Part shown: piece by piece, positions 38,945 to 51,108 of the stretch | Numbering within the stretch: the stretch's first letter is position 1 | Layout of the letters: every line of letters starts with the position of its first letter | Assembly: GCA_001603145.1 (NCBI GenBank) | Contig: LVBI01000004.1 | Coordinates: 1 to 64,000, forward strand | Source of the DNA: Spirochaetales bacterium Spiro_07 | Lineage (GTDB): Bacteria; Spirochaetota; Spirochaetia; Treponematales; Treponemataceae | Length of the DNA: 64,000 nt | Direction of reading: 5' to 3' | Made by a program: the position numbers and the translations under genes | Notes under the pieces: generated by a model | What the model saw: the letters and a program-made list of their open reading frames with translations, nothing else | Databases searched by the model: none | Told to the model about the DNA's origin: nothing

Positions 38945-40672
38945 ATGAAGATTTTACAGGGCGTATCTGCCTCAGCCGGCATCGGTGCAGGTGCTGTTTA
39001 TGTTGTTCCTGAAGCAGAGCAGGCAGCTGTTGATAAAAGACCAATCTCAGAATCAGAAGTTGAAACCCAGTGGAAACGTTTTTTGCAAGCTGTTGAGCAA
39101 GTAAAGAAAGATTTGAGCGCAATAAGCGACGCTGCCGCCAGTTCAGACAACAAGGAACAGGCTGACATTTTTGCGGCTTATTCTGTTATGCTTGACGACC
39201 CTGTTTTTGCAGATCAGATAAAGAAAGCACATGCTTCAAGCCTTTTGAACATTGAATACGTTGTTTACGAGCAGTATCAGCTTATGGCAGAAACTATGCG
39301 CAGCACTGGCGACGCATATTTAAGCCAGCGCGCCGACGACATTTGCGACGTTTTCGGCAGAGTGGTCAACTCGCTGCTTGAAAAAAAGCGCTTCGACGTT
39401 GAGTCTGTGCCTGAAAAAGCTGTAATCGTTGCCAAAATGCTGATGCCGACCGATGCGGTTATGCTTGCCAAGCGTCATCCGGCGGCGGTTGTGCTTGAAG
39501 AAGGCGGCGTGAACAGCCATTTCGCGATTCTTGCAAGAAATTATGCAATTCCGGCTGTTTTGGGCATAAAAGACATTCTGCAGAACGCCACCAACGGCGA
39601 CCGTGCCATCGTAAACGGCGACACCGGCTCTGTAGTTATAAACCCTGATGAAGTGAAGGCGCGCCAATATGAGCGCGACCGTGCCGCAGAAGAAAAGCGC
39701 GAAAAAGAGCTTGCCGCCTTTAAGACAAAAGAGGCCGTTTCAAGCGACGGCGTAAAATTCGGCATATACGCTAACATCGGCTCAACTGAAGAAGCCGAAG
39801 CCGCTTCTAAAGAAGGCGCGGACGGCATCGGGCTTTTCAGAACAGAATTTTTGTTCATGAACGCAAACCGCATTCTTTCTGAAGACGAGCAGTACAAAGT
39901 CTATTCAAAAGTGCTAAAGACCATGGGCAAAAAGCCTGTGACTATACGCACGCTTGATGCCGGTGCAGACAAAGTTGTGCCTCTTGAAGAGCTTACCGAA
40001 GCTGACGAGACGAACCCGCTGCTTGGCTGGCGCGCAATCCGTGTTAGCCTTGCAAAGCCTGAATTGTTCAAGACGCAGCTCCGTGCATTGTTCAGAGCAA
40101 GTGTGCACGGCAACTTGCGCATAATGTTTCCGCTTGTCTGCACTGTTGAAGAGCTTGAAAAGGCGCTCGAAATTGCCGCTGAAGTCAAGCAAGAGCTTAA
40201 AGAAGAGAAGATAAAGTTTGCAGAAGATGTACAAACCGGCATCATGGTTGAAACAGCTGCCGCCGCATTTATTTCAGACTTTTTTGCCGGCATGGCAGAC
40301 TTCTTTTCAGTCGGCACGAACGATTTGACGCAATATTCGCTCGGCGTAGACAGAGACAACACAAGGGTGTCTTATCTTTTTGATGAAATGCACCCGGCAA
40401 TTCTCCGCATGATTCAGCAGGTTGTGAAAAATGCGGCGGCAAAAGACATTCCGGTTTCTGTCTGCGGCGAAATGGCTTCAAGACCGGTCGGAATTGCTGT
40501 TTTGGCAGGTCTGGGCGTGCGTAATTTCAGCATGAGCGCAAGTCAGGTTTGCACCGCAAAAGAGCTTCTCTCAAAGCATTCTGTAAAAGAATTTGAAGCA
40601 CTTGCCCAAAAAGCCTTGAACACTTCTTCTGCCGCAAAAATCAAAAAGCTTGCAGAATCTTTGCTGAACTAA
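38945..40672 (+). CDS. ptsI: phosphoenolpyruvate-protein phosphotransferase (EI)
   Basis: GGVNSHFAILARNYAIPAVLG, GADGIGLFRTEFLFM, FFSVGTNDLTQYSLGVDRDN, PVSVCGEMASRP. Confidence 0.96.
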   Translation: MKILQGVSASAGIGAGAVYVVPEAEQAAVDKRPISESEVETQWKRFLQAVEQVKKDLSAISDAAASSDNKEQADIFAAYSVMLDDPVFADQIKKAHASSLLNIEYVVYEQYQLMAETMRSTGDAYLSQRADDICDVFGRVVNSLLEKKRFDVESVPEKAVIVAKMLMPTDAVMLAKRHPAAVVLEEGGVNSHFAILARNYAIPAVLGIKDILQNATNGDRAIVNGDTGSVVINPDEVKARQYERDRAAEEKREKELAAFKTKEAVSSDGVKFGIYANIGSTEEAEAASKEGADGIGLFRTEFLFMNANRILSEDEQYKVYSKVLKTMGKKPVTIRTLDAGADKVVPLEELTEADETNPLLGWRAIRVSLAKPELFKTQLRALFRASVHGNLRIMFPLVCTVEELEKALEIAAEVKQELKEEKIKFAEDVQTGIMVETAAAAFISDFFAGMADFFSVGTNDLTQYSLGVDRDNTRVSYLFDEMHPAILRMIQQVVKNAAAKDIPVSVCGEMASRPVGIAVLAGLGVRNFSMSASQVCTAKELLSKHSVKEFEALAQKALNTSSAAKIKKLAESLLN

Positions 40673-40710
40673 GTTGTCCTGTGGACAAGCCCTAAACGAA
40701 AGGACTTTTT

Positions 40711-42162
40711 ATGATAGAAGACAATGAAATAATCGAGAACATTGAAAATGCTGAATCTGCTGAACAGCAGCCGCTTTTCGATGAGAACAAAAAATATAAG
40801 AACCTTCCCAAAGTGGTTATCGCAGGTCGCCCGAATGTGGGTAAGTCTACATTGTTCAACCGCCTTTTGCACGAGCGCCGCGCAATAACAGACCCAACGC
40901 CGGGTGTTACGCGCGACCCGATTGAAGAAGACTGCTTTATATGCGGTTATCCTGTGCGCATAATGGACACGGGCGGCTTTAAGCTTGAACGCGAACCTGG
41001 TACAGTTGAAGCCATGCTCGATGAGCTTGTCGTCGAAAAAACGCTTGCTTCGCTTAAATCAGCCGATTTGATTCTGCTTTTGCTTGAAGCTGGCACAATT
41101 ACAGCCGAAGACGAAGAATTTATCGCGCTTTTGCGCCCATACTGGAGCAAGGTTGTTGCCGCCGTAAACAAGACTGAAGGCGGCAGACGCGAAGAAGAAG
41201 CTTATAACTTTTATCAGTACGGCTTTGACGAGCTTATCTTTATCAGCGCGGAACATGGCGACAGAGTTGATGAGCTGTCCGAGATGCTCGTCAAGAAGCT
41301 CGATTTTTCTAAAGTTGAAGAAGGCGAGGAAGAGAGCAAAATACGCATTGCAATTGTCGGCAAGCCGAATACAGGCAAATCTACGCTTGCAAACAGGCTG
41401 ACGCATTCAGAAGCTTCAATTGTAAGCGATTACGCCGGAACTACGCGTGACATCGTTGAAGGCGATTTTGAGTACAAAGGCCAGAAATTTCACATAATCG
41501 ATACAGCCGGAATACGCCGCAAGGCAAAAGTGCATGAAAACGTTGAATATTATTCCGTGAACCGTGCAATAAAATCTTTGGACGATGCGGACATTGTTTT
41601 TCACATGATAGATGCGCAGGAAGGGCTTGCCGAGCAAGACAAAAAGATTGTTTCTTTAGCTTGCGAACGCGGTCTCGGCGTAATTTTCGTTTTAAACAAA
41701 TGGGATACGCAAGACCAAAGCCGCAAGACTTTCAGAAATGCAGAGCAGAACATGAAGATTATGTTCGGGCAGATGAGCTATGCGCCTGTTGTTGCCTTGT
41801 CTGCTCTTGAAGGCAAGGGCATCAAAGACCTGCTCAACACTGCGCTCGAAGTTTATGGCCAGCTGACGCACAAGATTGAAACAGGCCCGCTCAACACTGC
41901 GCTTAAAGACTGGGTTGCGGTTTATCCGCCGCCTGCAAGCCGTAGCGGCCAGTTCAAGGTGCGCTATATCGTGCAGACAAGCACAAAGCCTGTAAATTTT
42001 CTGCTTTTCTGCACGCGGCCTGAAGTTGTTTCGCAAAGCTATCTGACTTTTCTCAAGAACCGCATAAGAAGCGACTTGGGCTACGATAAGATTCCTGTTA
42101 AGCTTGAGCTGAAGGCAAGCCGCAAGAAGTGGGAAAATTACAAAAAGGAAAGAGATACTTAG
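40711..42162 (+). CDS. der: ribosome biogenesis GTPase Der
   Basis: Two Era-like G domains (GRPNVGKSTLFNRL, GKPNTGKSTLANRL) plus KH-like C-terminus. Confidence 0.96.
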   Translation: MIEDNEIIENIENAESAEQQPLFDENKKYKNLPKVVIAGRPNVGKSTLFNRLLHERRAITDPTPGVTRDPIEEDCFICGYPVRIMDTGGFKLEREPGTVEAMLDELVVEKTLASLKSADLILLLLEAGTITAEDEEFIALLRPYWSKVVAAVNKTEGGRREEEAYNFYQYGFDELIFISAEHGDRVDELSEMLVKKLDFSKVEEGEEESKIRIAIVGKPNTGKSTLANRLTHSEASIVSDYAGTTRDIVEGDFEYKGQKFHIIDTAGIRRKAKVHENVEYYSVNRAIKSLDDADIVFHMIDAQEGLAEQDKKIVSLACERGLGVIFVLNKWDTQDQSRKTFRNAEQNMKIMFGQMSYAPVVALSALEGKGIKDLLNTALEVYGQLTHKIETGPLNTALKDWVAVYPPPASRSGQFKVRYIVQTSTKPVNFLLFCTRPEVVSQSYLTFLKNRIRSDLGYDKIPVKLELKASRKKWENYKKERDT

Positions 42163-42171
42163 GGCTTGAAT

Positions 42172-42507
42172 ATGGCGACAATGACGATTGGGGAAGTAGA
42201 ACAGTTGACGGGTGTAAAGGCTCATGTGCTGCGCTATTGGGAAGAGCATATTCCGTTCCTTTCGCCGCAAAAAGACGGCTTCGGCAGACGCGTCTATTCT
42301 TCGCGCGATGTTCAGCTTGTGCTGCGCCTGAAATATCTTGTGGGCGACCGCAAATTTACGGTTGAAGGCGCGGCGGAGCAGCTTATGCGCGAAAGCACCG
42401 AAACTGACAATTCAAAGCTCAAGACAGACATTAATCTGCTCAAGAACGAACTTATAGATTTGTACACAAAAGTAAACAGCATTTCGAAAACTCAAAAGGA
42501 ACAGTAA
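42172..42507 (+). CDS. MerR-family HTH regulator
   Basis: MTIGEVEQLTGVKAHVLRYWEEHIPFLSPQKDGFGRRVYSSRDVQLVLRLKYL. Confidence 0.88.
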   Translation: MATMTIGEVEQLTGVKAHVLRYWEEHIPFLSPQKDGFGRRVYSSRDVQLVLRLKYLVGDRKFTVEGAAEQLMRESTETDNSKLKTDINLLKNELIDLYTKVNSISKTQKEQ

Positions 42508-42511
42508 ATCT

Positions 42512-43924
42512 TTGAACAAGAACGAAAAGAAGCCGTTTTATGCTGATATAATGGCAAAAAAAACAGCAAAATCTGGTTCAGCCGCAAAGAAACCGGCATC
42601 TGATTCTATGTCAGATGTTTCTAGCAGCAAAGCCGGAAAAAAATCGAAGAATCAGGGCGGCCGCGCCGGGCTTGAAAAAGCTGAAAAGCCCTATAAACAG
42701 TCTGACACAAAGCCTGTCGTAGCCAAGTCTGCTAATGCCGCCAAATATGAAGCGAAGACCGGTATTTTTATGCCTTTGTCTGAACATACAAAACGCCTGC
42801 TTGAAGGCTTTGACGAAATAATTCAGAGCGTAAGCCCGCTCAACAGCAAGCAGCTTAGCACTTTGCCCTATAAAATCAGAGATTTGTCGCACGAGCTGAC
42901 AGACGCGCGCGGCAAACGCCGCATGGGCTATATGAACAGCAAAGAGTCTGTATCTGCTTATGTGCGCTATTTTTCGTGGTGGAATTTGTACAGGCTTTGC
43001 GGCGTGCTTGAACCGCTGCCAGCCAAAGCTTTTGACTTTTTGGGCGACGGCGATACAGTCCTTGACATTGGTTCGGGACCGCTGACAGCCATAATTGCGC
43101 TGTGGGTTTCGCGCCCAGAGCTGCGCAAGAAAAAGCTTAACATCATCGTTACAGACTTGTCGCACAGCGTTCTTCAGCTTGGCGAAGAATTGTACATGGC
43201 CGTCGCCGCGCGCACTTGCTCAGAGGGCGAAGAGCCGTGGCGCATAACGAGGGTGAAAGGTACTTTCGGTGTTGAAATCCGCCAAAAAGCTTCGCTCGTA
43301 ATTTGCACGAACATGATAAACGAGCTTGTGCAAGATTCAGAGCGCACGCCCGACGAAGATGCAAAATCTATTCAGAAAAAGCTGTTCGCTTATGCAGCCG
43401 AAAAAGCCGCGTTCTTTGTGGTTGAACCGGGCGTGCCGCGCGGCAGCAGATTCATCTCTTTGTTCCGCGACGGCTTTATAAGAAAAGGCTTTTACATTTG
43501 TTCACCGTGCCCGCATTGCGACGCATGTGTCTTCCCCGGCACAAGAAACGCAAAATGGTGCCATTTTGTGCGCGGCACAGATGAAGCGCCGGACGCGCTT
43601 GCGAAGCGTTCAGAAGCAGCCGGGCTGCCGAAAGATAGGGCAGCAATTTCATTTGTTCTTGCGCTGCCTTCAGATTGCGGCCTTGCAAAAGAAAATGATG
43701 CAAAAGACGCGCTGCAAGTGCGCGTTGTGTCTGACTCAATCGCGTTGCCGGACGGCTTGAAAGGGCGTTACGGCTGCAGCAGATGGGGTGCAGTGCTTTT
43801 GACAGGCCGCCGTCTTAAAGGCATCAGATCCGGCTCGCTTGTCAACATCAAAATAGACGAATCAAAAAAGGCAGCTTTGCCCAAAGACAGCAAAACCGGC
43901 TTTTTAACAATCGCGCTGGATTGA
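42512..43924 (+). CDS. Rsm22-like SAM-dependent methyltransferase
   Basis: VLDIGSGPLTAIIALWVSRPEL, CSPCPHCDACVFPGTRNAKWCHF; Lys/Ser/Ala-rich N-terminal extension. Confidence 0.75.
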   Translation: MNKNEKKPFYADIMAKKTAKSGSAAKKPASDSMSDVSSSKAGKKSKNQGGRAGLEKAEKPYKQSDTKPVVAKSANAAKYEAKTGIFMPLSEHTKRLLEGFDEIIQSVSPLNSKQLSTLPYKIRDLSHELTDARGKRRMGYMNSKESVSAYVRYFSWWNLYRLCGVLEPLPAKAFDFLGDGDTVLDIGSGPLTAIIALWVSRPELRKKKLNIIVTDLSHSVLQLGEELYMAVAARTCSEGEEPWRITRVKGTFGVEIRQKASLVICTNMINELVQDSERTPDEDAKSIQKKLFAYAAEKAAFFVVEPGVPRGSRFISLFRDGFIRKGFYICSPCPHCDACVFPGTRNAKWCHFVRGTDEAPDALAKRSEAAGLPKDRAAISFVLALPSDCGLAKENDAKDALQVRVVSDSIALPDGLKGRYGCSRWGAVLLTGRRLKGIRSGSLVNIKIDESKKAALPKDSKTGFLTIALD

Positions 43925-43953
43925 AACGCCGCGATGGTGTTCAGCTAAAAAAA

Positions 43954-43998
43954 ATGCCTTCCAAAAACTGAAGTCAGTTTCGGAAGGCTATTTTTTTG
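43954..43998. terminator. bidirectional terminator between convergent genes
   Basis: AAAAAAAATGCCTTCC...GGAAGGCTATTTTTTT. Confidence 0.8.
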
Positions 43999-44021
43999 TT
44001 TTCAGCTTTTAACTTATCAGC

Positions 44022-45944
44022 TTATTCAAACAAAGCGTGTATTTCTTTTGCGTAGATTTTCTGAATCTTGTGGCGCATTATTTCTTGTTTTGCAGAAAGC
44101 TCAACGCCAACTTCAAACGGCTTCTCGAGCAGTGCAAAGCGGTTGATTCTTTCAAAAATCTTAAAACCGTTCTTCGCGTTTACAAGATTCTTGATTTCAG
44201 CGTCATATTTTTTGATAATCTCGGAATTTGCAAGCAATTCCTTGTAGTCTTTAAATTCAATGCTGTTTTCTTCAGCAAAAGCGATAATTTCATCTTTGCT
44301 CGGCACGATCAATGCAGCCAGATAACGCTGGTCTTGGCCGTTGCTATCTTGCCCGATTACAACAGCTTGTGAAACATACTGAGATTCGGCAATTTTCATC
44401 TCGATTGGCAGCGGCTCGATGTTTTCGCCGCCTCTGAGAACGATTGTGTCTTTCTTGCGGCCTTTCAATGTGATTTCGCCGTCAATTGTGAGCATCGCAA
44501 GGTCGCCGGTGTCAAACCAGCCGTCTTTGTCGATGACCTTTGCTGTTAGGTCGGGCTTGTTGTAATAGCCTTTCATTACGGTTGCGCCCTTAACAAGCAG
44601 CGAACCTTTTTTGCCCGGCGGAAGAATGTTGCCGTTGTCGTCTACGACGCGCGCTTCAACACCTCTAATAGGCTTGCCGACAGTTCCGAAAATCGGGCGG
44701 TCGTAAGGTCTAACTGAAATTACAGGCGCAGTTTCTGTAAGGCCGTAGCCTTCAACAATCTCAACGCCGATAGCCCAGAAGAATTCGTCTACAACAGGCG
44801 GCATCGCACCGCCGCCAGAAACGCCGTGCTTGAAAGCGTTGCCGAGCTTTGCCTGAATCTTCTTGAAAACAAGCTGATTGCCGAGCAGCTTGAGCGGCCA
44901 CAGCAAAAGATATGGAATTATCAGCAGAATCCAGAAAAGCCATAAAGGCTGCTTTCTGAACCGCGCGCCCTTTTTGAAAAGAAGCCGGTCAATTCTAGAA
45001 AAGAGAATCGAAGCTTTTACAAAGAAATTGAACAATATGAGCGTTATGCCGCCGGTCTTGCGCATTGTGCGAAGAACGCCGTCATAGATTGCTTCAAAGA
45101 CGCGCGGAACGCCCGGCATAATCTGCGGATTGAGCTTCTGAAAGTCCGGCAGAAGCACGCTGCCAATCGGTTTTGAATAGCTTACGGCCGCGCCAACTGA
45201 AAGCACGACATATTCGCAGAGACGCTCAAACGCGTGCCAGACCGGCAGCACGCAAAGCGCTCTTTCGCCTGTGCGTATGTTGATGCGTTCCGGCAGTTCG
45301 TCAAGCTGTGTAATGAAGTTTCCGTGCGTAAGCACAACGCCTTTCGGCTCGCCAGTTGTGCCTGAAGTGAAGATGATTGTTGCAACATCGTCCCAAGAGC
45401 CTTTTTCAAGCTCTGCTTCAACTGTGCCCGGATTATTGATGCGCCATGCCTTGCCTGCTGCAATCAGGTCGTCATAGCAGTAAAGTTCTGTATTGTTTTC
45501 TGTGCAAAGCTTCTTTGTTTCGTCTGAAGGCGCATCAATGATTATGAGCGCGGTCATCAGCGGTAGGTTCGGCTTTAAGCTCAGTATCTTTTTTACTTGT
45601 GTCTGATTTTCAGCAATTACTACCTTACATTCAGCAAAAGAAAGAATATATGAAAGGTCATGCTCTGTCGCGTCGCAGCCACGCGGTACGTCGATTGCGC
45701 CTATAGACAAAAGACCCATGTCGGAAATGGCCCATTCCTTTCTGTTGTCGCAAATAAGCCCGATATGCTCGCCCCTTGTTGAGCCTATCGACAAAAGGCC
45801 TGCACCAAAATCAAGTGCAGTCTGAAAATAGTCTTTGTACAGTGTCGGAACGAATTCGTCTTTTTCGTTCTTGCTGTAGTGTGAAGCAACATCAGGGTGC
45901 TCTTCGGCAATGCGCTTGAGCAGTTTTGGTAATGTCTGGTCCAT
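44022..45944 (-). CDS. long-chain fatty-acid--CoA ligase (AMP-binding)
   Basis: TIIFTSGTTGEPKGVVLTHGN; EGYGLTETAPVISVRP; GWFDTGDLAMLTIDGEITLKGRKKDTIVLRGGENIEP. Confidence 0.94.
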   Translation of the reverse strand: MDQTLPKLLKRIAEEHPDVASHYSKNEKDEFVPTLYKDYFQTALDFGAGLLSIGSTRGEHIGLICDNRKEWAISDMGLLSIGAIDVPRGCDATEHDLSYILSFAECKVVIAENQTQVKKILSLKPNLPLMTALIIIDAPSDETKKLCTENNTELYCYDDLIAAGKAWRINNPGTVEAELEKGSWDDVATIIFTSGTTGEPKGVVLTHGNFITQLDELPERINIRTGERALCVLPVWHAFERLCEYVVLSVGAAVSYSKPIGSVLLPDFQKLNPQIMPGVPRVFEAIYDGVLRTMRKTGGITLILFNFFVKASILFSRIDRLLFKKGARFRKQPLWLFWILLIIPYLLLWPLKLLGNQLVFKKIQAKLGNAFKHGVSGGGAMPPVVDEFFWAIGVEIVEGYGLTETAPVISVRPYDRPIFGTVGKPIRGVEARVVDDNGNILPPGKKGSLLVKGATVMKGYYNKPDLTAKVIDKDGWFDTGDLAMLTIDGEITLKGRKKDTIVLRGGENIEPLPIEMKIAESQYVSQAVVIGQDSNGQDQRYLAALIVPSKDEIIAFAEENSIEFKDYKELLANSEIIKKYDAEIKNLVNAKNGFKIFERINRFALLEKPFEVGVELSAKQEIMRHKIQKIYAKEIHALFE

Positions 45945-46030
45945 AAGTTTTCCGATTATGTATATTGTTTATTATAAAATGACATTCTTTGTTGTTTGTG
46001 TCATTTTAGATTTTCATTATACAGTGACTT

Positions 46031-46057
46031 AAAAAAAAAGACAACACGCCGAGCGTG
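46031..46057 (-). terminator. rho-independent terminator of the 46085 gene
   Basis: Minus strand AAAAGACAGCACGC-tcg-GCGTGTTGTCTTTTTTTTT. Confidence 0.8.
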
Positions 46058-46084
46058 CTGTCTTTTAAGATATTTATCTTGCGG

Positions 46085-46342
46085 TTAGAATTTCTTGCCC
46101 ATGATAAGACGAACAATGAAAATCAAGAGACATGTGCCCAAAACTGAAATAATCAGCTGAACAATCAAGCCGCCGCCGATATGAAGGAGGTTGGCACACC
46201 AGCCGCCGAGAGCTGCACCGACAATTCCAAGAAGACAGTTCATCCAGAAACCGTGCTTGCTTTTCATAAACATTCCGGCAAGCCAGCCAACAAGGGCACC
46301 AATCAAAATTGTGAGAACAATAGACAATATCATTGCATTCAC
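46085..46342 (-). CDS. GlsB/YeaQ/YmgE family membrane protein
   Basis: ILIGALVGWLAGMFMKSKHGFWMNCLLGIVGAALGGW. Confidence 0.9.
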   Translation of the reverse strand: MNAMILSIVLTILIGALVGWLAGMFMKSKHGFWMNCLLGIVGAALGGWCANLLHIGGGLIVQLIISVLGTCLLIFIVRLIMGKKF

Positions 46343-46423
46343 CTCGTGATGAAGAATTAGGGCTTAGAAATAAGTCCTTTATAGCAGATTATATCACGGT
46401 TTATTTTAAAAGTGGAAAAAAAA

Positions 46424-48370
<1,947 letters not shown>

Positions 48371-48506
48371 GTCATAAAGGTTATTCCATTTGGCAGATAT
48401 TGTCAAAAAATATGTACAATGTTTCTTACACTGACATATCAGTGTGTTAATTGTTTTTCTTTTGAATATATTGCAATTGTTGCGGTTTTTTGTCATACTT
48501 TTCAGC

Positions 48507-49280
48507 ATGATAACTATGAGCAAAACTTATTCACGAAAAATGAAGAACGCTGCAATTAATCCTGATTTTTTGAGATTCTTAGTTTGTCTTTTTATTTGTG
48601 CTTTGCTTGTTTTGGCTATTACAACGAAATTGCAGCCTGCTATTCAGAATGCCGGTAATGAAATTATTCAGTTGGAACCTGCTGTAGAAGAAATTCCTTC
48701 TGTAAACCCTGATGATTTTCAGAAGATTGCCGTAAACCATGCCCGCAAAACTGATTCGGGGCTTTTGCTTTACAGAGATGAAGCTTCAAGACCGAAAGTT
48801 GTCTGGTTTTACAGCCACATAACCGGCAGCGAGTCTGTTGCAAACGCGATTCTTGTGAATGCAGATAAAAATGATATTCCGCTTTCTCTTGCGTTTGCCC
48901 TTTCTTATGTTGAAAGCCGCTATAAGGCAAAGGCCGTAAACCACAACAAGAATTCAACAACAGACCGCGGCTTGTTTCAGCTTAACAGCGCGTCTTTCTC
49001 AAAGCTTTCTGAAGAAGAGTGCTTCAACCCGGACATAAACGCAAAGCATGGCTTGACCCATTTGCGCTTCTGCCTTGACACAGCCGGAAACGAAGTTGCG
49101 GCTCTTGCAATGTACAATGCCGGAACTGTAAAGGTTAAATCGGGTTCTACACCGCAGATGACGCTTGACTACGTTTCAAAAATCATGAGCTACCGCGAAG
49201 GGCTTGATTCGCTGTTCGCGCAAGAAGTTGTTGCAAAGCTTGAAACCAGTCAGCCTGTAAGGGTTGCTGTTCTTAACTAG
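48507..49280 (+). CDS. lytic transglycosylase (SLT domain), membrane anchored
   Basis: LSLAFALSYVESRYKAKAVNHNKNSTTDRGLFQLNSASF...ALAMYNAGTVKV; start at ATG 48507. Confidence 0.85.
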   Translation: MITMSKTYSRKMKNAAINPDFLRFLVCLFICALLVLAITTKLQPAIQNAGNEIIQLEPAVEEIPSVNPDDFQKIAVNHARKTDSGLLLYRDEASRPKVVWFYSHITGSESVANAILVNADKNDIPLSLAFALSYVESRYKAKAVNHNKNSTTDRGLFQLNSASFSKLSEEECFNPDINAKHGLTHLRFCLDTAGNEVAALAMYNAGTVKVKSGSTPQMTLDYVSKIMSYREGLDSLFAQEVVAKLETSQPVRVAVLN

Positions 49281-49288
49281 CATAATCA

Positions 49289-50302
49289 ATGAGCGATTCG
49301 TCTGTCTTTTATAGGTCGTGCCTTCTCTGCCCAAGACGCTGCAATGCAAACAGAAACAGCGGAAAACTTGGCTTTTGTGCCGAAACTTCGGAGCTTAAGC
49401 TTGCGTGGGCAGGGCTTCACTTTGGCGAAGAGCCTTTCATCACCGCTGCCGGCGGTTCGGGCACAATCTTCGTTACGGGCTGCAACCTAAAATGCGCTTT
49501 CTGCCAGAATTATCAGATTTCGCAAAAAGGCACAGGTTCAGCCGTAGGGCAGGAATTGTTCATACGAATTTGCCTTGCGCTTCAAGAAGCAGGCGCAGAA
49601 AACATCAACATAGTGACCGGCAGCCATGCAATTGCTTCTTTAGCACCTTTCTTGAGATGCGCCAAGTCTTCGGGCTTAAAAATTCCAGTCTGCTGGAACT
49701 GTTCGGCGTATGAATCGATTGAAGCGCTTGAACTGCTTTCAGATGTGGTGGACATTTGGCTGCCTGACTTGAAGACGCTCAACCCTCTTATAAGCGAAGC
49801 AGTTTTTGCCGCAAAAGATTATCCGCAAGTTGCAAAGCGGGCAATAAAATGGATGATTGAGCACAGCAATCCTGAATTCACTACAGTTTTTGACAAGCAG
49901 GGTAAAAAACATCAGAAAATGCTTTCGGGCGTAATCGTGCGTCACCTTGCTTTACCCGGTAGAATCGAGGATTCTGCACTAGTTCTCGACTGGTTCGAGA
50001 AACACGCTGACAAAAGGGCTTATCTTTCGTTGATGAGCCAGTATACGCCCGTGCCTTTCAGCCAAGAAGAGATGCAGCAGCGGCAAAAAGCGTTGAGCGC
50101 GTTTCAGAACCGCTACATTGAGCAAGACGAATTCGACAAGCTACAGCAGTTGATAGAATCTTATGAAATTGAAAATGGCTTTTACCAAGAACTTGTGCAA
50201 GACACCGAATGGCTGCCCGATTTTAACCGCGTTCAGCCTTTCTCTTCTGAGCTTGCCCGCCCAATCTGGCATTGGTCAAATCCTTCCGAGATAATCCGCT
50301 GA
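49289..50302 (+). CDS. radical SAM protein (PflA-like)
   Basis: CLLCPRRCNANRNSGKLGFC; GCNLKCAFCQNYQIS. Confidence 0.88.
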   Translation: MSDSSVFYRSCLLCPRRCNANRNSGKLGFCAETSELKLAWAGLHFGEEPFITAAGGSGTIFVTGCNLKCAFCQNYQISQKGTGSAVGQELFIRICLALQEAGAENINIVTGSHAIASLAPFLRCAKSSGLKIPVCWNCSAYESIEALELLSDVVDIWLPDLKTLNPLISEAVFAAKDYPQVAKRAIKWMIEHSNPEFTTVFDKQGKKHQKMLSGVIVRHLALPGRIEDSALVLDWFEKHADKRAYLSLMSQYTPVPFSQEEMQQRQKALSAFQNRYIEQDEFDKLQQLIESYEIENGFYQELVQDTEWLPDFNRVQPFSSELARPIWHWSNPSEIIR

Positions 50303-50479
50303 GGTGCGGTTAGTTTGTGCGCAGCTTGCACCGGCTCGTGGTTGCACCAGCTTTTGTGGGTGTGCCGCTGCACCAACTTTGTATGCCGTTACACCAGATT
50401 TTGCGTGGCGCGTTTGTGCTGGCGCTTGCAAACACTGCTGATTCGCACCAGCTGATTTCCGCCCGGCACCAAGCTTAAG

Positions 50480-50884
50480 CTACAGCACCTTTCTTTCGAC
50501 GATTGCGCTCATTATAGAAGAAAGCACTTCAAGCGGCAAATCTTCTGCTTCTGCATTGACTGTATCGTTGATTTCAGCCCAGTCTTTTTTGGGAAAATCC
50601 TGGTCTGGCTCAAGCTGACCGTCAAAAAGAGCAAGCACATTTGCAAGCCAGTCTATGTTCGTTTTCTGCGGTTCTTCCGCAAGATTCGCGCTTTTCTGAA
50701 TGTAAGTCTGCTCCCAATATTCGGCGAGCGGCTCTGCAATGCATTCCAAGCCTCTGCTGTATGAAATGAAAAGCTTTTCTATGGCGCGGCTCGCCCTCAA
50801 GCCGTCGTAATTTCCGTTGTGGTCTGCGCGTTCATGCTTAAGGCAGCGCTGAACGTCGGCGTAAAATTTTCCTAAATCTGTCAT
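50480..50884 (-). CDS. hypothetical protein
   Basis: ORF; ATG 50884 preferred over TTG 50908. Confidence 0.6.
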   Translation of the reverse strand: MTDLGKFYADVQRCLKHERADHNGNYDGLRASRAIEKLFISYSRGLECIAEPLAEYWEQTYIQKSANLAEEPQKTNIDWLANVLALFDGQLEPDQDFPKKDWAEINDTVNAEAEDLPLEVLSSIMSAIVERKVL

Positions 50885-51073
50885 AGCCTTATGATAACCG
50901 ATTTTCAAATAAGTTTATAGGCTTTGAAGTTTTGCGTAAAGAATTCTGGCAAGAAATCTTTTTGCATGATTAAAGCGCGGTAATTTTGATAATTCTTTAT
51001 TTTGAAAAGATTTATGCTTTGTTTTGCGCGCGTCCGTCTATTGCAAAATAGGCGCAAAAAATTGAATTTTTTC

Positions 51074-51102
51074 TTGACTTTAAATCTAAGTAAACGTAAA
51101 CT
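51074..51102 (+). promoter_or_regulatory. promoter of the PTS EIIA gene (leaderless type)
   Basis: TTGACT-17-TAAACT, 6 nt before ATG 51109. Confidence 0.6.
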
Positions 51103-51108
51103 GAGTTT

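Noticed and set aside
39901-40362. Ser/Ala-rich minus-strand ORFs opposite ptsI
   Set aside because: Codon-bias artefact; ptsI motifs on the plus strand are unambiguous.
48371-48523. N-terminal 51-aa extension of RecQ in the ORF track
   Set aside because: RecQ homology starts at ATG 48370; upstream carries the predicted promoter.
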